Source: Ruegeria faecimaris
Lineage (GTDB): Bacteria > Pseudomonadota > Alphaproteobacteria > Rhodobacterales > Rhodobacteraceae
DNA length: 64,000 nucleotides
Reading direction: 5' to 3'
Assembly: GCF_900182615.1 (NCBI RefSeq)
Contig: NZ_FXTE01000004.1
Coordinates: 159,772 to 223,771 of the forward strand
Of the stretch, positions 46,751 to 55,903 are shown in pieces. The position numbers were made by a program, and so were the translations under genes. Within the stretch, counting starts at the first letter, position 1. Each line of letters begins with the position of its first letter. Under the pieces are notes generated by a model, which saw only the letters and a program-made list of their open reading frames with translations, made no database searches and was not told the origin of the DNA.

Positions 46751-48810
46751 CTGTAGCGACGGAAGTTTCTGTGCCGCAGGCGCGCCTGAGCATTGGCGCG
46801 CGCGCCGCACTGTTCACAGTCATCGTCGGTGCGTTGTGTCTGGCGCTGGAAGGCGTCGCGCCCTGGCTGGTCAAATGGCCCGCAGGCTGGGAACTGCCTG
46901 CAACGCAATGGGTAGGCACGTTTCTGGACTGGTTCCTGAACGGGATCAAACCGGTGGCGCGGCTGTTTTCCGATCTCATGGCCTATCCCATGAACTGGGC
47001 CAACTTTGTGCTCGGCAATACGCCATGGCCCATCCTGATCGGTCTGGTGACTGCGCTGGGTTGGTATCTGGGCGGCTTGCCGATGGCGGCGCTGGGCTTT
47101 GTGGGCCTTAGCTTTGTGTTGGCATCGGGCTATTGGGCCGAAAGTATGAACACCCTAGCGTTAGTGGCCGTTTCCGTGCCGGTTGCGCTGATCATGGGCG
47201 GAGCTATCGGTATCCTTGCCTACGAAGTTCCGCGCGTGAAGTCATTTGTGCAGGCCGTGCTGGACGTGATGCAGACCGTGCCGACATTCGCTTATCTGAC
47301 GCCGCTGCTGCTGCTGTTTGGTTTCGGTCCTGTGGTTGGGCTGATCGCCTCGGCCATCTACGCGGCCCCTCCGATGGCGCGCAACGTGATGTTGGGGCTG
47401 GAGCGGGTCGAACCGGAAATCAAAGAGGCTGCCATCATGTCCGGCGGCACGCGGTTTCAACAGCTGTTTCAGGTCGAGATCCCGGCTGCAGCCACGCAGA
47501 TCATGGTCGGTGTGAACCAGTGCCTAATGGCTGCGCTGTCGATGGTTATCATCGCAGCCGTCATTGGCGGCTTCAACGATATCGGTTGGGAGGTTCTTCT
47601 GACCATGCGCAAGGCACAGTTCGGCGAAGCCTTGATGGCCGGTCTGGTGATCGTGGTCTTTGCCGTCGTCATCGACCGGATGAGCGGGACGCTGGCGACC
47701 GAACGTAAACGTTATGACCAGCGTGTCGCCTGGGCAGTAATTGGCGTTGCCGTGCTGTTCACCGCTGTCTTCTGGACCAGGCTGCCGAACCCGTCCGAAC
47801 TGACCATTCTCGACCCGCTGGCCGGGGTGATTGACGGCGGGCTGACGGCGTTTACCCAGGCTAATGGGCCGTGGCTTGACGCGCTCAAGAACAACTCTTT
47901 GTTCTATGTGCTGCTGCCGCTTCGGATTGGTTTGGACCAGGCCGTGCTGCCGTTCACATGGGGTTTTCAGTGGACGCCCGTGATGAGCTATGGCCTGTTC
48001 GCCGCTGCCGCAGCGATTGCTGTGCTAATGGCATGGCGCGGACATCTGACCGGCGGGCTTGTGATGCTGATCCTGATCGGGATGCTCGAAACCGGCATTG
48101 CCAATCTGCCCTGGCCTTTCGTTCTGACTGCCGCCGCCGCGTTGGGGTGGGTGGCAGGGGGCTGGCGATTGGCGGCGCTTTCGGTCGGATTGCTCTGTAC
48201 CATTCTTGTCTCGGGCCTGTGGGAACGCGCGCTGTTATCGCTGTATCTGAGTGGTGCTGCGGTGTTTTCTTGTGCCGTAGTCGGTGGTGTGATTGGTCTT
48301 GCCAGTGCGGTCTGGTTGCCTGTTTGGAAGGTGGTCCGCCCCGTCTGTGACATGTTGCAGACGATCCCACTGTTCGTGTTCCTGATTCCTGTGCTGATGG
48401 TGTTTCAGATCGGCGAGTTTTCGGCCTTTCTGGCAATCTGCGCCTATGCCGTTGTTCCGATGATCCGCTACACACGGCACGGGCTGGTCAACACACCGGA
48501 TGAGATGATGGAGGCCGCCATCTCTAGTGGCGCGACCGAGTGGCAGATCATGCGTGACGTGCGCGCGCCTTATGCTGCCCCGACTATCTTACTGGGTCTG
48601 AACCAGACCATCCTTTACGCCTTTGCCATGCTGGTGATCGCTGCGCTGATCGGAACCACCGGTCTGGGCCAGTCGATCTATCTGGCGCTGGGGCAGGCGG
48701 ATGTGGGATTGGGGATTTCAGCAGGGGCGGCGATGGCTATCCTTGCGCTGATAGCTGACCGCATCGTGCAGGGCTTTGCCGAGGAACGTCGCAAGGCGCT
48801 GGGCCTGTAA
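46747..48810 (+). CDS. Quaternary-amine ABC transporter permease, tandem ProW domains
   Basis: 687 residues, about twice the normal permease length. Two ProW-like domains follow one another: the first with EPEIKEAAIMSGGTRFQQLF (about 220-240), the second with TPDEMMEAAISSGATEWQIM (about 580-600), each the EAA loop that docks on the ATPase. About 16-18 membrane spans. The fusion replaces a permease homodimer. Last gene of the three-gene operon, followed by a terminator. Confidence 0.9.
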   Translation: MTVATEVSVPQARLSIGARAALFTVIVGALCLALEGVAPWLVKWPAGWELPATQWVGTFLDWFLNGIKPVARLFSDLMAYPMNWANFVLGNTPWPILIGLVTALGWYLGGLPMAALGFVGLSFVLASGYWAESMNTLALVAVSVPVALIMGGAIGILAYEVPRVKSFVQAVLDVMQTVPTFAYLTPLLLLFGFGPVVGLIASAIYAAPPMARNVMLGLERVEPEIKEAAIMSGGTRFQQLFQVEIPAAATQIMVGVNQCLMAALSMVIIAAVIGGFNDIGWEVLLTMRKAQFGEALMAGLVIVVFAVVIDRMSGTLATERKRYDQRVAWAVIGVAVLFTAVFWTRLPNPSELTILDPLAGVIDGGLTAFTQANGPWLDALKNNSLFYVLLPLRIGLDQAVLPFTWGFQWTPVMSYGLFAAAAAIAVLMAWRGHLTGGLVMLILIGMLETGIANLPWPFVLTAAAALGWVAGGWRLAALSVGLLCTILVSGLWERALLSLYLSGAAVFSCAVVGGVIGLASAVWLPVWKVVRPVCDMLQTIPLFVFLIPVLMVFQIGEFSAFLAICAYAVVPMIRYTRHGLVNTPDEMMEAAISSGATEWQIMRDVRAPYAAPTILLGLNQTILYAFAMLVIAALIGTTGLGQSIYLALGQADVGLGISAGAAMAILALIADRIVQGFAEERRKALGL

Positions 48811-48815
48811 ACATC

Positions 48816-48850
48816 GGCAGAAAGGCGGAACAACCGCCTCTCTGCCTCTT
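48816..48850 (+). terminator. Terminator of the ABC transporter operon
   Basis: Stem GGCAGAAAGGCGG / CCGCCTCTCTGCC with one mismatch and a 5-base loop, followed by TCTTTT. Confidence 0.75.
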
Positions 48851-48915
48851 TTGATTTCGGGCAAGGACGTTCCGGCGCAGGTGATTAAACTTGGCGCAAA
48901 TGATCGGAGACTACC

Positions 48916-49581
48916 ATGGCGGGCTGGCCCCTATTCTTTGCTGCACTGATAGCGTTTCTGGCGACCCATGCGATACCAGCGCGCCCCGCTGTGCGCGACC
49001 GCCTGATCACTACGTTCGGACGGCGCGGGTATTTCGTGGCTTATTCCATCTTGTCTCTGCTGGTTCTGGGTTGGTTGATCATCGCCGCAGCGCAAGCCCC
49101 GTATGTCGAGGTGATCCCACCCATTTGGATTTTCCGCTGGATTCCCGTTCTGATGATGCCCGTTGTGTGCTGGCTCGCGGTTGCGGGCTTGACGATCCAG
49201 AACCCGTTTTCATTTGGTGGTTTAGGCCAGCGCCCGTTCGATCCGGAAAAGCCCGGCATTCTGCGCACCACGCGCCACCCGGTTTTGGTGGCGCTGTTGG
49301 TGTGGGCTGTCGCTCATCTGCTGGCCAATGGCAGCCTGTCCCACGTGATTTTGTTCGGTTTGTTTGCGGTATTTGCTGCGATGGGGCTGCCGCTGATTGA
49401 TCGACGCAAGTCCCGTCAGATGGGTGCTGAATGGGGTCGGCTGTCGCGCAACACTGCAAGGTTTTCTTTGCGTGCGCCACGCCCTTGGCCGCCTGTTTGG
49501 ATCGGGTTTGTAGCGCTGGCGGCATTTGCAATCCTGCTTCACCTACACGAACCGGTGATCGGATTGTCTCCGCTGCCATAA
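48916..49581 (+). CDS. NnrU-family membrane protein
   Basis: 221 residues, six or so membrane spans. FLATHAIPARPAVRDRLITTFG and TRHPVLVALLVWAVAHLLANG match NnrU, a family found beside nitric oxide metabolism genes in R. sphaeroides and related to MDMPI/isoprenylcysteine methyltransferase-like folds. No denitrification genes adjoin it here, so the role is open. Single gene. Confidence 0.88.
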   Translation: MAGWPLFFAALIAFLATHAIPARPAVRDRLITTFGRRGYFVAYSILSLLVLGWLIIAAAQAPYVEVIPPIWIFRWIPVLMMPVVCWLAVAGLTIQNPFSFGGLGQRPFDPEKPGILRTTRHPVLVALLVWAVAHLLANGSLSHVILFGLFAVFAAMGLPLIDRRKSRQMGAEWGRLSRNTARFSLRAPRPWPPVWIGFVALAAFAILLHLHEPVIGLSPLP

Positions 49582-49651
49582 GCTGAGTGGTGGTCGGGGC
49601 GGGTCGTGCGTGCTATTTGATGTTTCGAATTGTTGCGACAAGGGGATTTGC

Positions 49652-50173
49652 ATGTACCTCGCCTATGTTACGACCACCGACCGCGGTGCAACCGACCGTC
49701 TGCTGAGCGCGGCTGCGGATCGCCTTTTGGCCGCAGATGCGCAGTTGGCGGGTGTGGTGCAAACCAACACCGAATGCGCCGACAGCAGCAAGTGCGACAT
49801 GGACGTCCGTGTCCTGCCAGAGGGAGAGACCATCCGGATTTCGCAATCTTTGGGTACACAGTCGCGCGGCTGCCGTCTGGACCCTGCGGCACTTGAGCGG
49901 GCAGTTGGATACGTGACGGCATCGCTGGCAGAGAATCCCCATTTGCTGATCGTTAACAAGTTCGGCAAGCACGAGGCGGATGGGCGCGGTTTTCGCCCGG
50001 TCATCGCTGAAGCACTGGCGCAGGACATTCCGGTTCTTGTCGGGGTGAACGGCTTGAACGCGGCTAAATTCGAAGAATTCACGGGCGGCGGTGCCGAGCA
50101 GATTGAGCCTGACCTTGAGGCGATCTTGGCCTGGTTTGACCGGGTCACTGCGCAACGTGAAGCTGCCGCCTGA
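49652..50173 (+). CDS. DUF2478 family protein
   Basis: 173 residues from the ATG at 49652, preceded by AAGGGGA. It begins MYLAYVTTTDRGATDRLLSA and has the DUF2478 pattern: a central RISQSLGTQSRGCRLDPAALE, then HLLIVNKFGKHEADGRGFRP and IPVLVGVNG, a P-loop-like alpha/beta fold without Walker A. In other genomes the family is near molybdate transport genes; here it has no such neighbour. Function unknown. A tRNA-Tyr lies downstream on the other strand. Confidence 0.84.
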   Translation: MYLAYVTTTDRGATDRLLSAAADRLLAADAQLAGVVQTNTECADSSKCDMDVRVLPEGETIRISQSLGTQSRGCRLDPAALERAVGYVTASLAENPHLLIVNKFGKHEADGRGFRPVIAEALAQDIPVLVGVNGLNAAKFEEFTGGGAEQIEPDLEAILAWFDRVTAQREAAA

Positions 50174-50283
50174 CAGAACGGTCATAAGGCGGGGCCATCG
50201 GTCCTGCCAATTTCTGCATGGTGCGGTGTGATCAGCCATCCATCACTCGCGCTGGCAAAGCTTGCTAGATGTCTGGAAGAAAA

Positions 50284-50369
50284 TGGTGGGCGACCCTGGA
50301 ATCGAACCAGGCGTGCGTCTCCGCGAGGGAGTTACAGTCCCCTGCCACACCTTGCGGCCTGTCGCCCAC
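50284..50369 (-). tRNA. tRNA-Tyr (anticodon GTA)
   Basis: 86 bases including encoded CCA, with acceptor stem GTGGGCG / CGCCCAC, a long class II variable arm, TTCGATTC T-loop and the anticodon loop CTGTAAC giving GTA. Located between the DUF2478 gene and rlmB, on the opposite strand. Confidence 0.95.
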
Positions 50370-50483
50370 TGTCAGGCGTTGCACCTGACGTGGAGGCGTG
50401 ATTACTAGCGCTCTAAAGGAGCGTCAACAGGAAAATACTGCTTTGACGCAGGAAACCGAATTCGCGGCCCGGAGGCCAAAGAA

Positions 50484-51257
50484 ATGAAGAAACCCAAGTG
50501 GGTCGTCGAAAAAGAACAGGCGCGCAAAGCTGCCGCATCCGAAACTGTTTGGCTGTTTGGTCTGCATGCGGTGCGGGATGCGCTGATGAACCCAAACCGC
50601 ACAAAATTGCACCTGATTGTGACGCGGAATGCGCGGGACAAGCTGGTGGAAGCCATTGAATTTGCTGGCATTGAGCCCGAGATGGTTGATCCACGCAAAT
50701 TTACCGCTCCGATCGACCCAGGGTCGGTTCATCAGGGCGCGGCCCTTGAGGTTAAGCCTTTGGAATGGGGGGGTCTGGCGGAAAACTGCATCGGGCGCGA
50801 ACACCCGCGCGTCATTTTGTTAGACCGCGTAACAGACCCCCATAATGTCGGAGCGATTCTACGGTCAGCTGAGGTTCTTGGAGCCAGCGCTGTAGTCGGT
50901 ATGCGCCATCACGCGGCGCCGGAAACTGGCGCGCTGGCCAAGACCGCCAGCGGCGCACTGGAACGTCAACCCTATCTGCGGGTGCGTAACCTGGCTGATG
51001 CCATTGTCGAGTTGCAGGGAATGGGGTTTCTGGTCCTAGGACTGGACGGCGAGGCGGACGACACGATCGAGGCCGCCTTGGGAGGTAACCCGGACCAGCC
51101 AGTGGCATTGGTGTTAGGCGCAGAGGGACCGGGCCTGAGGCAAAAAACCAAAGAAACCGTCGACAAGTTGGTCAAAATTGACGCTGTGGGCGGGTTTGGT
51201 TCTCTCAATGTCTCAAATGCGGCGGCGATTGCCCTATATGCTTCTAGGCAAAGATAA
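50484..51257 (+). CDS. rlmB: 23S rRNA 2'-O-methyltransferase RlmB/TrmH family
   Basis: 257 residues. An N-terminal substrate-binding part (VWLFGLHAVRDALMNPNRTK) precedes a SPOUT domain with its three motifs: LDRVTDPHNVGAILRSAEVLG, VALVLGAEGPGLR and GSLNVSNAAAIALY. This is the RlmB-type pattern; RlmB methylates G2251 of 23S rRNA using SAM, and the deep-knot fold binds as a dimer. The neighbouring tRNA-Tyr fits an RNA-processing setting. Its TAA stop is the upstream in-frame stop of the next small gene. Confidence 0.92.
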   Translation: MKKPKWVVEKEQARKAAASETVWLFGLHAVRDALMNPNRTKLHLIVTRNARDKLVEAIEFAGIEPEMVDPRKFTAPIDPGSVHQGAALEVKPLEWGGLAENCIGREHPRVILLDRVTDPHNVGAILRSAEVLGASAVVGMRHHAAPETGALAKTASGALERQPYLRVRNLADAIVELQGMGFLVLGLDGEADDTIEAALGGNPDQPVALVLGAEGPGLRQKTKETVDKLVKIDAVGGFGSLNVSNAAAIALYASRQR

Positions 51258-51272
51258 CGACAGGAGAACGCC

Positions 51273-51551
51273 ATTTCCACGCCATCCAAAATTGCGACCT
51301 GCTGTTACTGTGGGACCCGGGCAGCGCTTGTTCTAAAAGGCACGCAGCGCCAAGAGCTCAGTTGTTCAAGCTGCGGTGCCCCGCTGCATAACCTCAAGAT
51401 GATGCCAAAGCGCAAACTGGACGATGCCAAGGCGAACCGTCAAACAGCCAAGCAGGATCGTCCCTACAAAGGCAAAAAGAAGAAGAAAAAAGGCGTCTTC
51501 TCACGGGTGCTGGATGAAGCCTGGGATGTGATCGAGGACATTTTCGACTAA
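51273..51551 (+). CDS. Small zinc-ribbon protein with apparent ATT start
   Basis: 92 residues. The open frame runs from the rlmB stop to the TAA at 51549 with no ATG, GTG or TTG before codon 48. An ATT at 51273 lies six bases after a good AGGAG, so it is the likely start. The product has two CxxC knuckles (Cys10/Cys13 in TCCYCGT, Cys31/Cys34 in SCSSCGA), a basic middle with YKGKKKKKKG, and an acidic end (DEAWDVIEDIFD). Both knuckles would be lost if the ATG at codon 48 were used. Probably a nucleic-acid-associated zinc ribbon beside an rRNA methyltransferase. Function unknown. Confidence 0.7.
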   Translation: MSTPSKIATCCYCGTRAALVLKGTQRQELSCSSCGAPLHNLKMMPKRKLDDAKANRQTAKQDRPYKGKKKKKKGVFSRVLDEAWDVIEDIFD

Positions 51552-51653
51552 AGGCTGGCGTTGCCGGTTCGAATGTTCACAAGCGCGTTAAAAGGGGTTT
51601 CAGTTGCGATAATAAATTGCATCTTGATACCCTGAGTTTCTATTTGTGATCCG

Positions 51654-52106
51654 ATGACCATGAACAGACGTTTCCTTTTTGGCGCGATTGCCGCCTGTGT
51701 GATTGCTCTTCCTGCGTTTGCGCAGGATCTGCCCGTCTTCTATCGGACGGACGGTGCAGCCATGGCGGGATATGATGCGGTGTCCTATTTCAATGGCGAA
51801 ACACCTGTTCGGGGTCAGCCTGAATACGCGGTTATGTGGAAAGGCGCTGAATGGCACTTTGCCACCGCTGAGAATCGGGATGCGTTTGAGATGAATCCGC
51901 GTGCCTATGCACCTCAGTTCGGCGGGTACTGCGCCTTCGCAATGGCGCAAGGAGAGCTTGTCAGCACCGATCCGACTATTTGGCAGGTGATTGACGGTCG
52001 GCTGTATCTTACCCACTCGCCCGAAATCGAGCGCATCTGGCAGACCGATACCGCCGCCTATATCCGCGAGGCCGAGGCGCATTGGCCAAGCGTTCTGTAT
52101 GAATAA
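51654..52106 (+). CDS. Exported YHS-domain protein
   Basis: 150 residues with the ATG at 51654; a second ATG at 51660 is equally possible. Signal peptide MNRRFLFGAIAACVIALPAFA-Q. The mature protein has the YHS pattern AMAGYDAVSYFNG, then YAPQFGGYCAFAMAQGEL, a family often linked to metal binding or delivery. Periplasmic. No ribosome-binding site is obvious. Confidence 0.83.
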   Translation: MTMNRRFLFGAIAACVIALPAFAQDLPVFYRTDGAAMAGYDAVSYFNGETPVRGQPEYAVMWKGAEWHFATAENRDAFEMNPRAYAPQFGGYCAFAMAQGELVSTDPTIWQVIDGRLYLTHSPEIERIWQTDTAAYIREAEAHWPSVLYE

Positions 52107-52179
52107 CAGGGCGACGGCCGTTTTTTCTGATCTGTCATCACAAAATCGCGCGCTACCTCTTTTTTTCTCTGAACTCATG

Positions 52180-52277
52180 CTTAAATGTCACAGTGACCGC
52201 GGAACGGAACTGCCGCGGGTCATTTCACTGTCCCTCGTTCCAACAACTGGCGCTCAGGTATTCCTGGGCGCTTTTTT
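52180..52277 (+). ncRNA. Possible small RNA ending in a terminator
   Basis: Between the YHS and CoA-binding genes a hairpin TGACC-GCGG / CCGCGGGTCA (52194-52222) is followed by the terminator GCGCTCAGG-TATT-CCTGGGCGC and TTTTTT (52250-52277). It could be the 3' end of the YHS transcript. No promoter is clear. Confidence 0.3.
52250..52277 (+). terminator. Rho-independent terminator
   Basis: GCGCTCAGG / CCTGGGCGC stem with a TATT loop followed by six T, 30 bases before the CoA-binding protein gene. Confidence 0.8.
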
Positions 52278-52306
52278 CTTTTGGAAAGGGCTACTAGGGT
52301 GCCCAA

Positions 52307-52777
52307 ATGACTGAATATTCCGATGATTTACTGACCCAGATTCTAAAGCGTTCCAAAACCATTGCTGTGGCGGGCGTGTCGATGAATCCGGTGCGACCCA
52401 GCTATTATGTGGCGCGGTATTTGTCGCTTAAGGGATACAAAGTGATCCCTGTGAACCCCGGCCATGCGGGCAAGATGTTGTTTGGTCAGACAATCCGTGT
52501 GTCACTGTCCGAGATTTCCGAACCGGTAGACATGGTCGATATCTTCCGCCGGTCCGAAGCCGTCCCGCCCATTGTCGATGAGGCGTTAGAGGCGTTCCCC
52601 AATCTGCGCACAATCTGGATGCAGATCGGGATTGAGCATGCCACGGCCGCGGCCACAGTGCAGGCGCGTGGGGTGGATGTGGTAATGAACCGCTGTCCCA
52701 AGATCGAATATCAACGCCTGTTTGGTGAGTTGCGCATGGGTGGTTTTGCCACCGGAATGATTTCGTCGAAACTCTGA
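52307..52777 (+). CDS. CoA-binding (YccU-like) protein
   Basis: 156 residues. Rossmann-like CoA_binding fold with KTIAVAGVSMNPVRPSYYVARYL, GYKVIPVNPGHAGKMLFG and the C-terminal VVMNRCPKIEYQRL. Related to the CoA-ligase N-terminal domain but free-standing. Binds CoA in known structures; role unknown. Cytoplasmic. Confidence 0.9.
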   Translation: MTEYSDDLLTQILKRSKTIAVAGVSMNPVRPSYYVARYLSLKGYKVIPVNPGHAGKMLFGQTIRVSLSEISEPVDMVDIFRRSEAVPPIVDEALEAFPNLRTIWMQIGIEHATAAATVQARGVDVVMNRCPKIEYQRLFGELRMGGFATGMISSKL

Positions 52778-52781
52778 GCGG

Positions 52782-53348
52782 TTATTCACCGAGATATGGT
52801 TGCAGTTCGCCGAATTGTTCCAAACGCCGCTTTTCCAGAACCACTTCGCGCGGAACCCAGTCATAGCGCGTGTCTTGTGGTAAGGGCGTCCAGTACAGCA
52901 CGCCGCCATAGCGCCAGGGGTCCAGCACAACACCGTCATACATTGTCTCGCCTTTGCGACTGATGATTGCCGTGCTGTGGTCGATCCGGAACGGGTTGTC
53001 GGCATTAGCGATGGCGCGGTGCATTTCCAGCGTCTGGAAGTTTTCCTGATCCAGCCGCCGTTCGATATCCTCGGCCCAGTGCCAACACAGTCCGCGCGGC
53101 TTCAGGCCCTTGTTGACTTTGGCATTGTGGATCAGTGGCGGGTCGGTGATCTGATATTCCTGAGCCAGTTGATCGGTGTAGGCATAGGCAATGCGCGCGG
53201 CGCGGTTGGCCTCTTCAGGGTCGATGTCAGGCCCGAGGTTGCGGATTTCAGACGCCAGGCGCTGAACTTCATCACTGGTGGACGGCGGGGCAATTGCGCA
53301 GGACCCCAGAACGGCTAGCGCCAGCCCAAATACCAAAGCTCTGATCAT
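52782..53348 (-). CDS. Predicted lipoprotein, conserved in Rhodobacteraceae
   Basis: 188 residues. Lipobox LGSC (Cys17) after a short hydrophobic lead. The mature part contains NKGLKPRGLCWHWAEDIERRL and ETMYDGVVLDPWRYGGVLYW, which includes a Cys-His-Trp cluster and looks like an enzyme-derived transglutaminase-like fold (Cys...His...Asp) at low confidence. Function unknown. It converges with the CoA-binding protein gene with a 4-base gap. Confidence 0.75.
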   Translation of the reverse strand: MIRALVFGLALAVLGSCAIAPPSTSDEVQRLASEIRNLGPDIDPEEANRAARIAYAYTDQLAQEYQITDPPLIHNAKVNKGLKPRGLCWHWAEDIERRLDQENFQTLEMHRAIANADNPFRIDHSTAIISRKGETMYDGVVLDPWRYGGVLYWTPLPQDTRYDWVPREVVLEKRRLEQFGELQPYLGE

Positions 53349-53409
53349 CTGCGCGCCCTTTGACCTGCGAACCTGTCAGGATCAGAATAATGGATCGACA
53401 ACACCTGCG

Positions 53410-53727
53410 TCACCCCTTGGGTCGCGCGGCCTTTTCCGCGATGCCGCTGGTGCCCTGACGCCGGGCCAGTTCGGCCAGCACATCATCCAGCGCCACATCG
53501 CGCGCGGCCAGCATGACCAGCAGGTGATACAGTACATCCGCCGCCTCTGAGGTCAGCTTGGCCTGATCGCCCTTGACCGCCTCGATGATGGCCTCAACCG
53601 CCTCTTCGCCGAATTTCTCGGCGCATTTCTCGGGGCCTTTGGCCAACAGCTTGGCGGTCCAGCTGCCTTCAGGATCCGTCCCTTTGCGGGCCTCAATCGT
53701 TTGGGCCAGCTCGTGCAGAATGCTCAT
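53410..53727 (-). CDS. hisE: Phosphoribosyl-ATP pyrophosphatase
   Basis: 105 residues. HisE signature: [20 protein letters not shown] and [18 protein letters not shown] with the acidic metal ligands of the all-alpha MazG-like fold. Catalyses the second step of histidine synthesis. Its ATG overlaps the hisF stop by four bases (ATGA). Confidence 0.94.
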   Translation of the reverse strand: MSILHELAQTIEARKGTDPEGSWTAKLLAKGPEKCAEKFGEEAVEAIIEAVKGDQAKLTSEAADVLYHLLVMLAARDVALDDVLAELARRQGTSGIAEKAARPKG

Positions 53728-54485
53728 GTCAGCCTCATCGGGATGCCAGCGGCGGCCATGTGCTCCTTGGCCTCGCGGATGGTGAATTCGCCGAAGTGAA
53801 AGATCGATGCGGCAAGGACAGCGCTGGCACCGCCTTCGGTGACGCCTTCGACCAGATGATCCAGAGTTCCAACCCCGCCCGAGGCGATCACTGGTACATT
53901 CACAGCATCCGAAATGGTGCGTGTCAGCGGCAAGTTGAACCCGGCTTTGGTACCATCGCGATCCATCGAAGTCAGCAGAATCTCACCCGCGCCCTTGGCG
54001 ACGACGGTTTTGGCGAACTCAACCGCGTCGATGCCAGTGGGCTTGCGTCCGCCATGAGTAAAAATTTCCCACTTGCCGGGACTGACAGTCTTGGCGTCGA
54101 TGGCACAGACAATGCACTGGCTGCCGAATTGATCGGCGGCTTGGGCGATCACATCCGGGTTTGCCACTGCCGCCGAGTTGAAGCTGACCTTGTCTGCACC
54201 GGCCAGCAACAGAGCGCGCACGTCTTCCTTGGTCCGCACGCCGCCGCCAACGGTCAGGGGTACAAAGCACTGTTCCGCTGTGCGCTGCACCACATCGAAC
54301 ATGGTCCCGCGGTTTTCATGGGTGGCATGGATGTCCAGAAAGCAAATCTCGTCAGCGCCTGCCGCGTCATAGGCCTTGGCGGATTCCACCGGGTCACCCG
54401 CATCGCGCAGGCCAACAAAGTTAACGCCTTTGACAACGCGGCCATCGGCGACATCCAGACAGGGTATGATACGGGTTTTCAGCAT
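53724..54485 (-). CDS. hisF: Imidazole glycerol phosphate synthase cyclase subunit
   Basis: 253 residues, complete TIM barrel: [20 protein letters not shown] at the start with the catalytic Asp11, [10 protein letters not shown] and the second catalytic Asp in [12 protein letters not shown]. Works with HisH to form imidazole glycerol phosphate and AICAR. Followed by hisE with a 4-base overlap. The hisA gene upstream is separated by an opposite-strand gene. Confidence 0.96.
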   Translation of the reverse strand: MLKTRIIPCLDVADGRVVKGVNFVGLRDAGDPVESAKAYDAAGADEICFLDIHATHENRGTMFDVVQRTAEQCFVPLTVGGGVRTKEDVRALLLAGADKVSFNSAAVANPDVIAQAADQFGSQCIVCAIDAKTVSPGKWEIFTHGGRKPTGIDAVEFAKTVVAKGAGEILLTSMDRDGTKAGFNLPLTRTISDAVNVPVIASGGVGTLDHLVEGVTEGGASAVLAASIFHFGEFTIREAKEHMAAAGIPMRLT

Positions 54486-54601
54486 CTCTCGTCCTTTGTT
54501 GGCGCACCTCTAACGGCAAAGCCCCGCCGATGCCAGACTTGTGATTGTCACAACTCTGGAACGTGTGAAAACTGTCCCCAATTCATCAGGAGATCAATGA
54601 G

Positions 54602-55048
54602 ATGCGTAGACTCTTTTTAGCAACCACTTTCATTTTCGCAGGAGCAGCTGCCGCAATGGCTGACGATATCATCAAGATGAAGACCGACAAATCGGTGATC
54701 CAGGCGCTGGACGCGCTTGAGACGGCGATTGGCAACGCTGGTGCAACGGTTTTTGCGCGGGTTGACCACGCGGCCGGGGCCGAAAAAGTCGGAACGCCCA
54801 TCCCGCCCAATCAGGTGCTGATTTTCGGCAATCCTGCGCTGGGTACGCCTGCAATGCAGATCGACCCGCGTGCCGGACTGTTCCTGCCGCTCAAGGTGCA
54901 AGCGTATGAAGATGCCGACGGTCAGGTTTGGCTGATCTATGAAGATCCAAAAGAGACGATGGATGAGTTCGACGCGGTCGAAAACTCTCCCATCATCGAG
55001 AAAATGCGCGGGGCGCTGGCAAAGCTGACTGCGGCTGCAGCGCAGTAA
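54602..55048 (+). CDS. Exported DUF302 protein
   Basis: 148 residues. Signal peptide MRRLFLATTFIFAGAAAAMA-D. DUF302 pattern: ALDALETAIGNAGATVFARVDHAAGAEKVG and QVLIFGNPALGTPAMQIDPR. Periplasmic; the family has no firm function. GGAGA precedes the ATG. It lies on the plus strand between minus-strand hisF and hisA, so it splits the his cluster. Confidence 0.85.
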   Translation: MRRLFLATTFIFAGAAAAMADDIIKMKTDKSVIQALDALETAIGNAGATVFARVDHAAGAEKVGTPIPPNQVLIFGNPALGTPAMQIDPRAGLFLPLKVQAYEDADGQVWLIYEDPKETMDEFDAVENSPIIEKMRGALAKLTAAAAQ

Positions 55049-55049
55049 A

Positions 55050-55769
55050 TCAGGACAGGGCGCGAATGGCCTCTGCCAGGTCAATCGCGCCGTCATACAG
55101 CGCCCGGCCGGAAATCGCGCCGTTCAATTCCACACCGCAATCACGCAGAGCGATCAGATCATCCAATGAGCTGACGCCGCCTGAAGCGATCACCGGGATC
55201 GATACGGCACGGGCCAAGTCCGCGGTGGCCTCAATGTTAGGGCCCTGCATCGCGCCATCGCGGTTGATATCGGTATAGATGATTGCAGCAACGCCGGCAT
55301 CCTCGAAGCTGCGCGCCAGATCAGTGACCTGCACATTCGTCTCTTCAGCCCAGCCTTTGGTCGCGACCATGCCGTTGCGGGCATCAATGCCAACGGCAAC
55401 TTTGCCGGGAAAGGCTTTGGCCGCCTTGCGCACCAGATCCGGGTTCTCGACCGCGATTGTGCCCAGAATCACTCGGGCCAGACCTTTGTCGATCCAGGTT
55501 TCAATGGTGGCCATGTCGCGGATACCGCCGCCAAGCTGGGCGGGAACGTTGCATTCCTTCAGAATTGCCTCGACTGGGGCGGCGTTGACCGGCTCACCGG
55601 CAAAGGCACCGTTCAGGTCAACCAGATGTAGCCATTCGCACCCCGCGTCGACAAAGGCACGGGCCTGGGCGGCGGGGTCTTCATTGAACACGGTCGCTTT
55701 GTCCATTTCTCCGCGCAGCAGGCGCACGGCCTGTCCGTCTTTGAGGTCGATGGCAGGATAGAGGATCAT
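55050..55769 (-). CDS. hisA: ProFAR isomerase
   Basis: 239 residues from the ATG at 55769; an open frame extending 120 bases upstream is not plausible. TIM barrel with [20 protein letters not shown] and the catalytic Asp8, [27 protein letters not shown] and [15 protein letters not shown]. Fourth step of histidine synthesis. Its stop is separated by one base from the DUF302 gene stop. Confidence 0.96.
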   Translation of the reverse strand: MILYPAIDLKDGQAVRLLRGEMDKATVFNEDPAAQARAFVDAGCEWLHLVDLNGAFAGEPVNAAPVEAILKECNVPAQLGGGIRDMATIETWIDKGLARVILGTIAVENPDLVRKAAKAFPGKVAVGIDARNGMVATKGWAEETNVQVTDLARSFEDAGVAAIIYTDINRDGAMQGPNIEATADLARAVSIPVIASGGVSSLDDLIALRDCGVELNGAISGRALYDGAIDLAEAIRALS

Positions 55770-55903
55770 GTTGTCAGGCCTTGAATCGCTGTTTTCCCGG
55801 CGGGATATCGCACAGGCAGGGCAGGGGATGCAACGCGACGCAAAGTCAATCTTGCCCCACGTCCACCAGCGCGCCAGACTGCTGGTCAAATAGGGAGGAT
55901 TTT

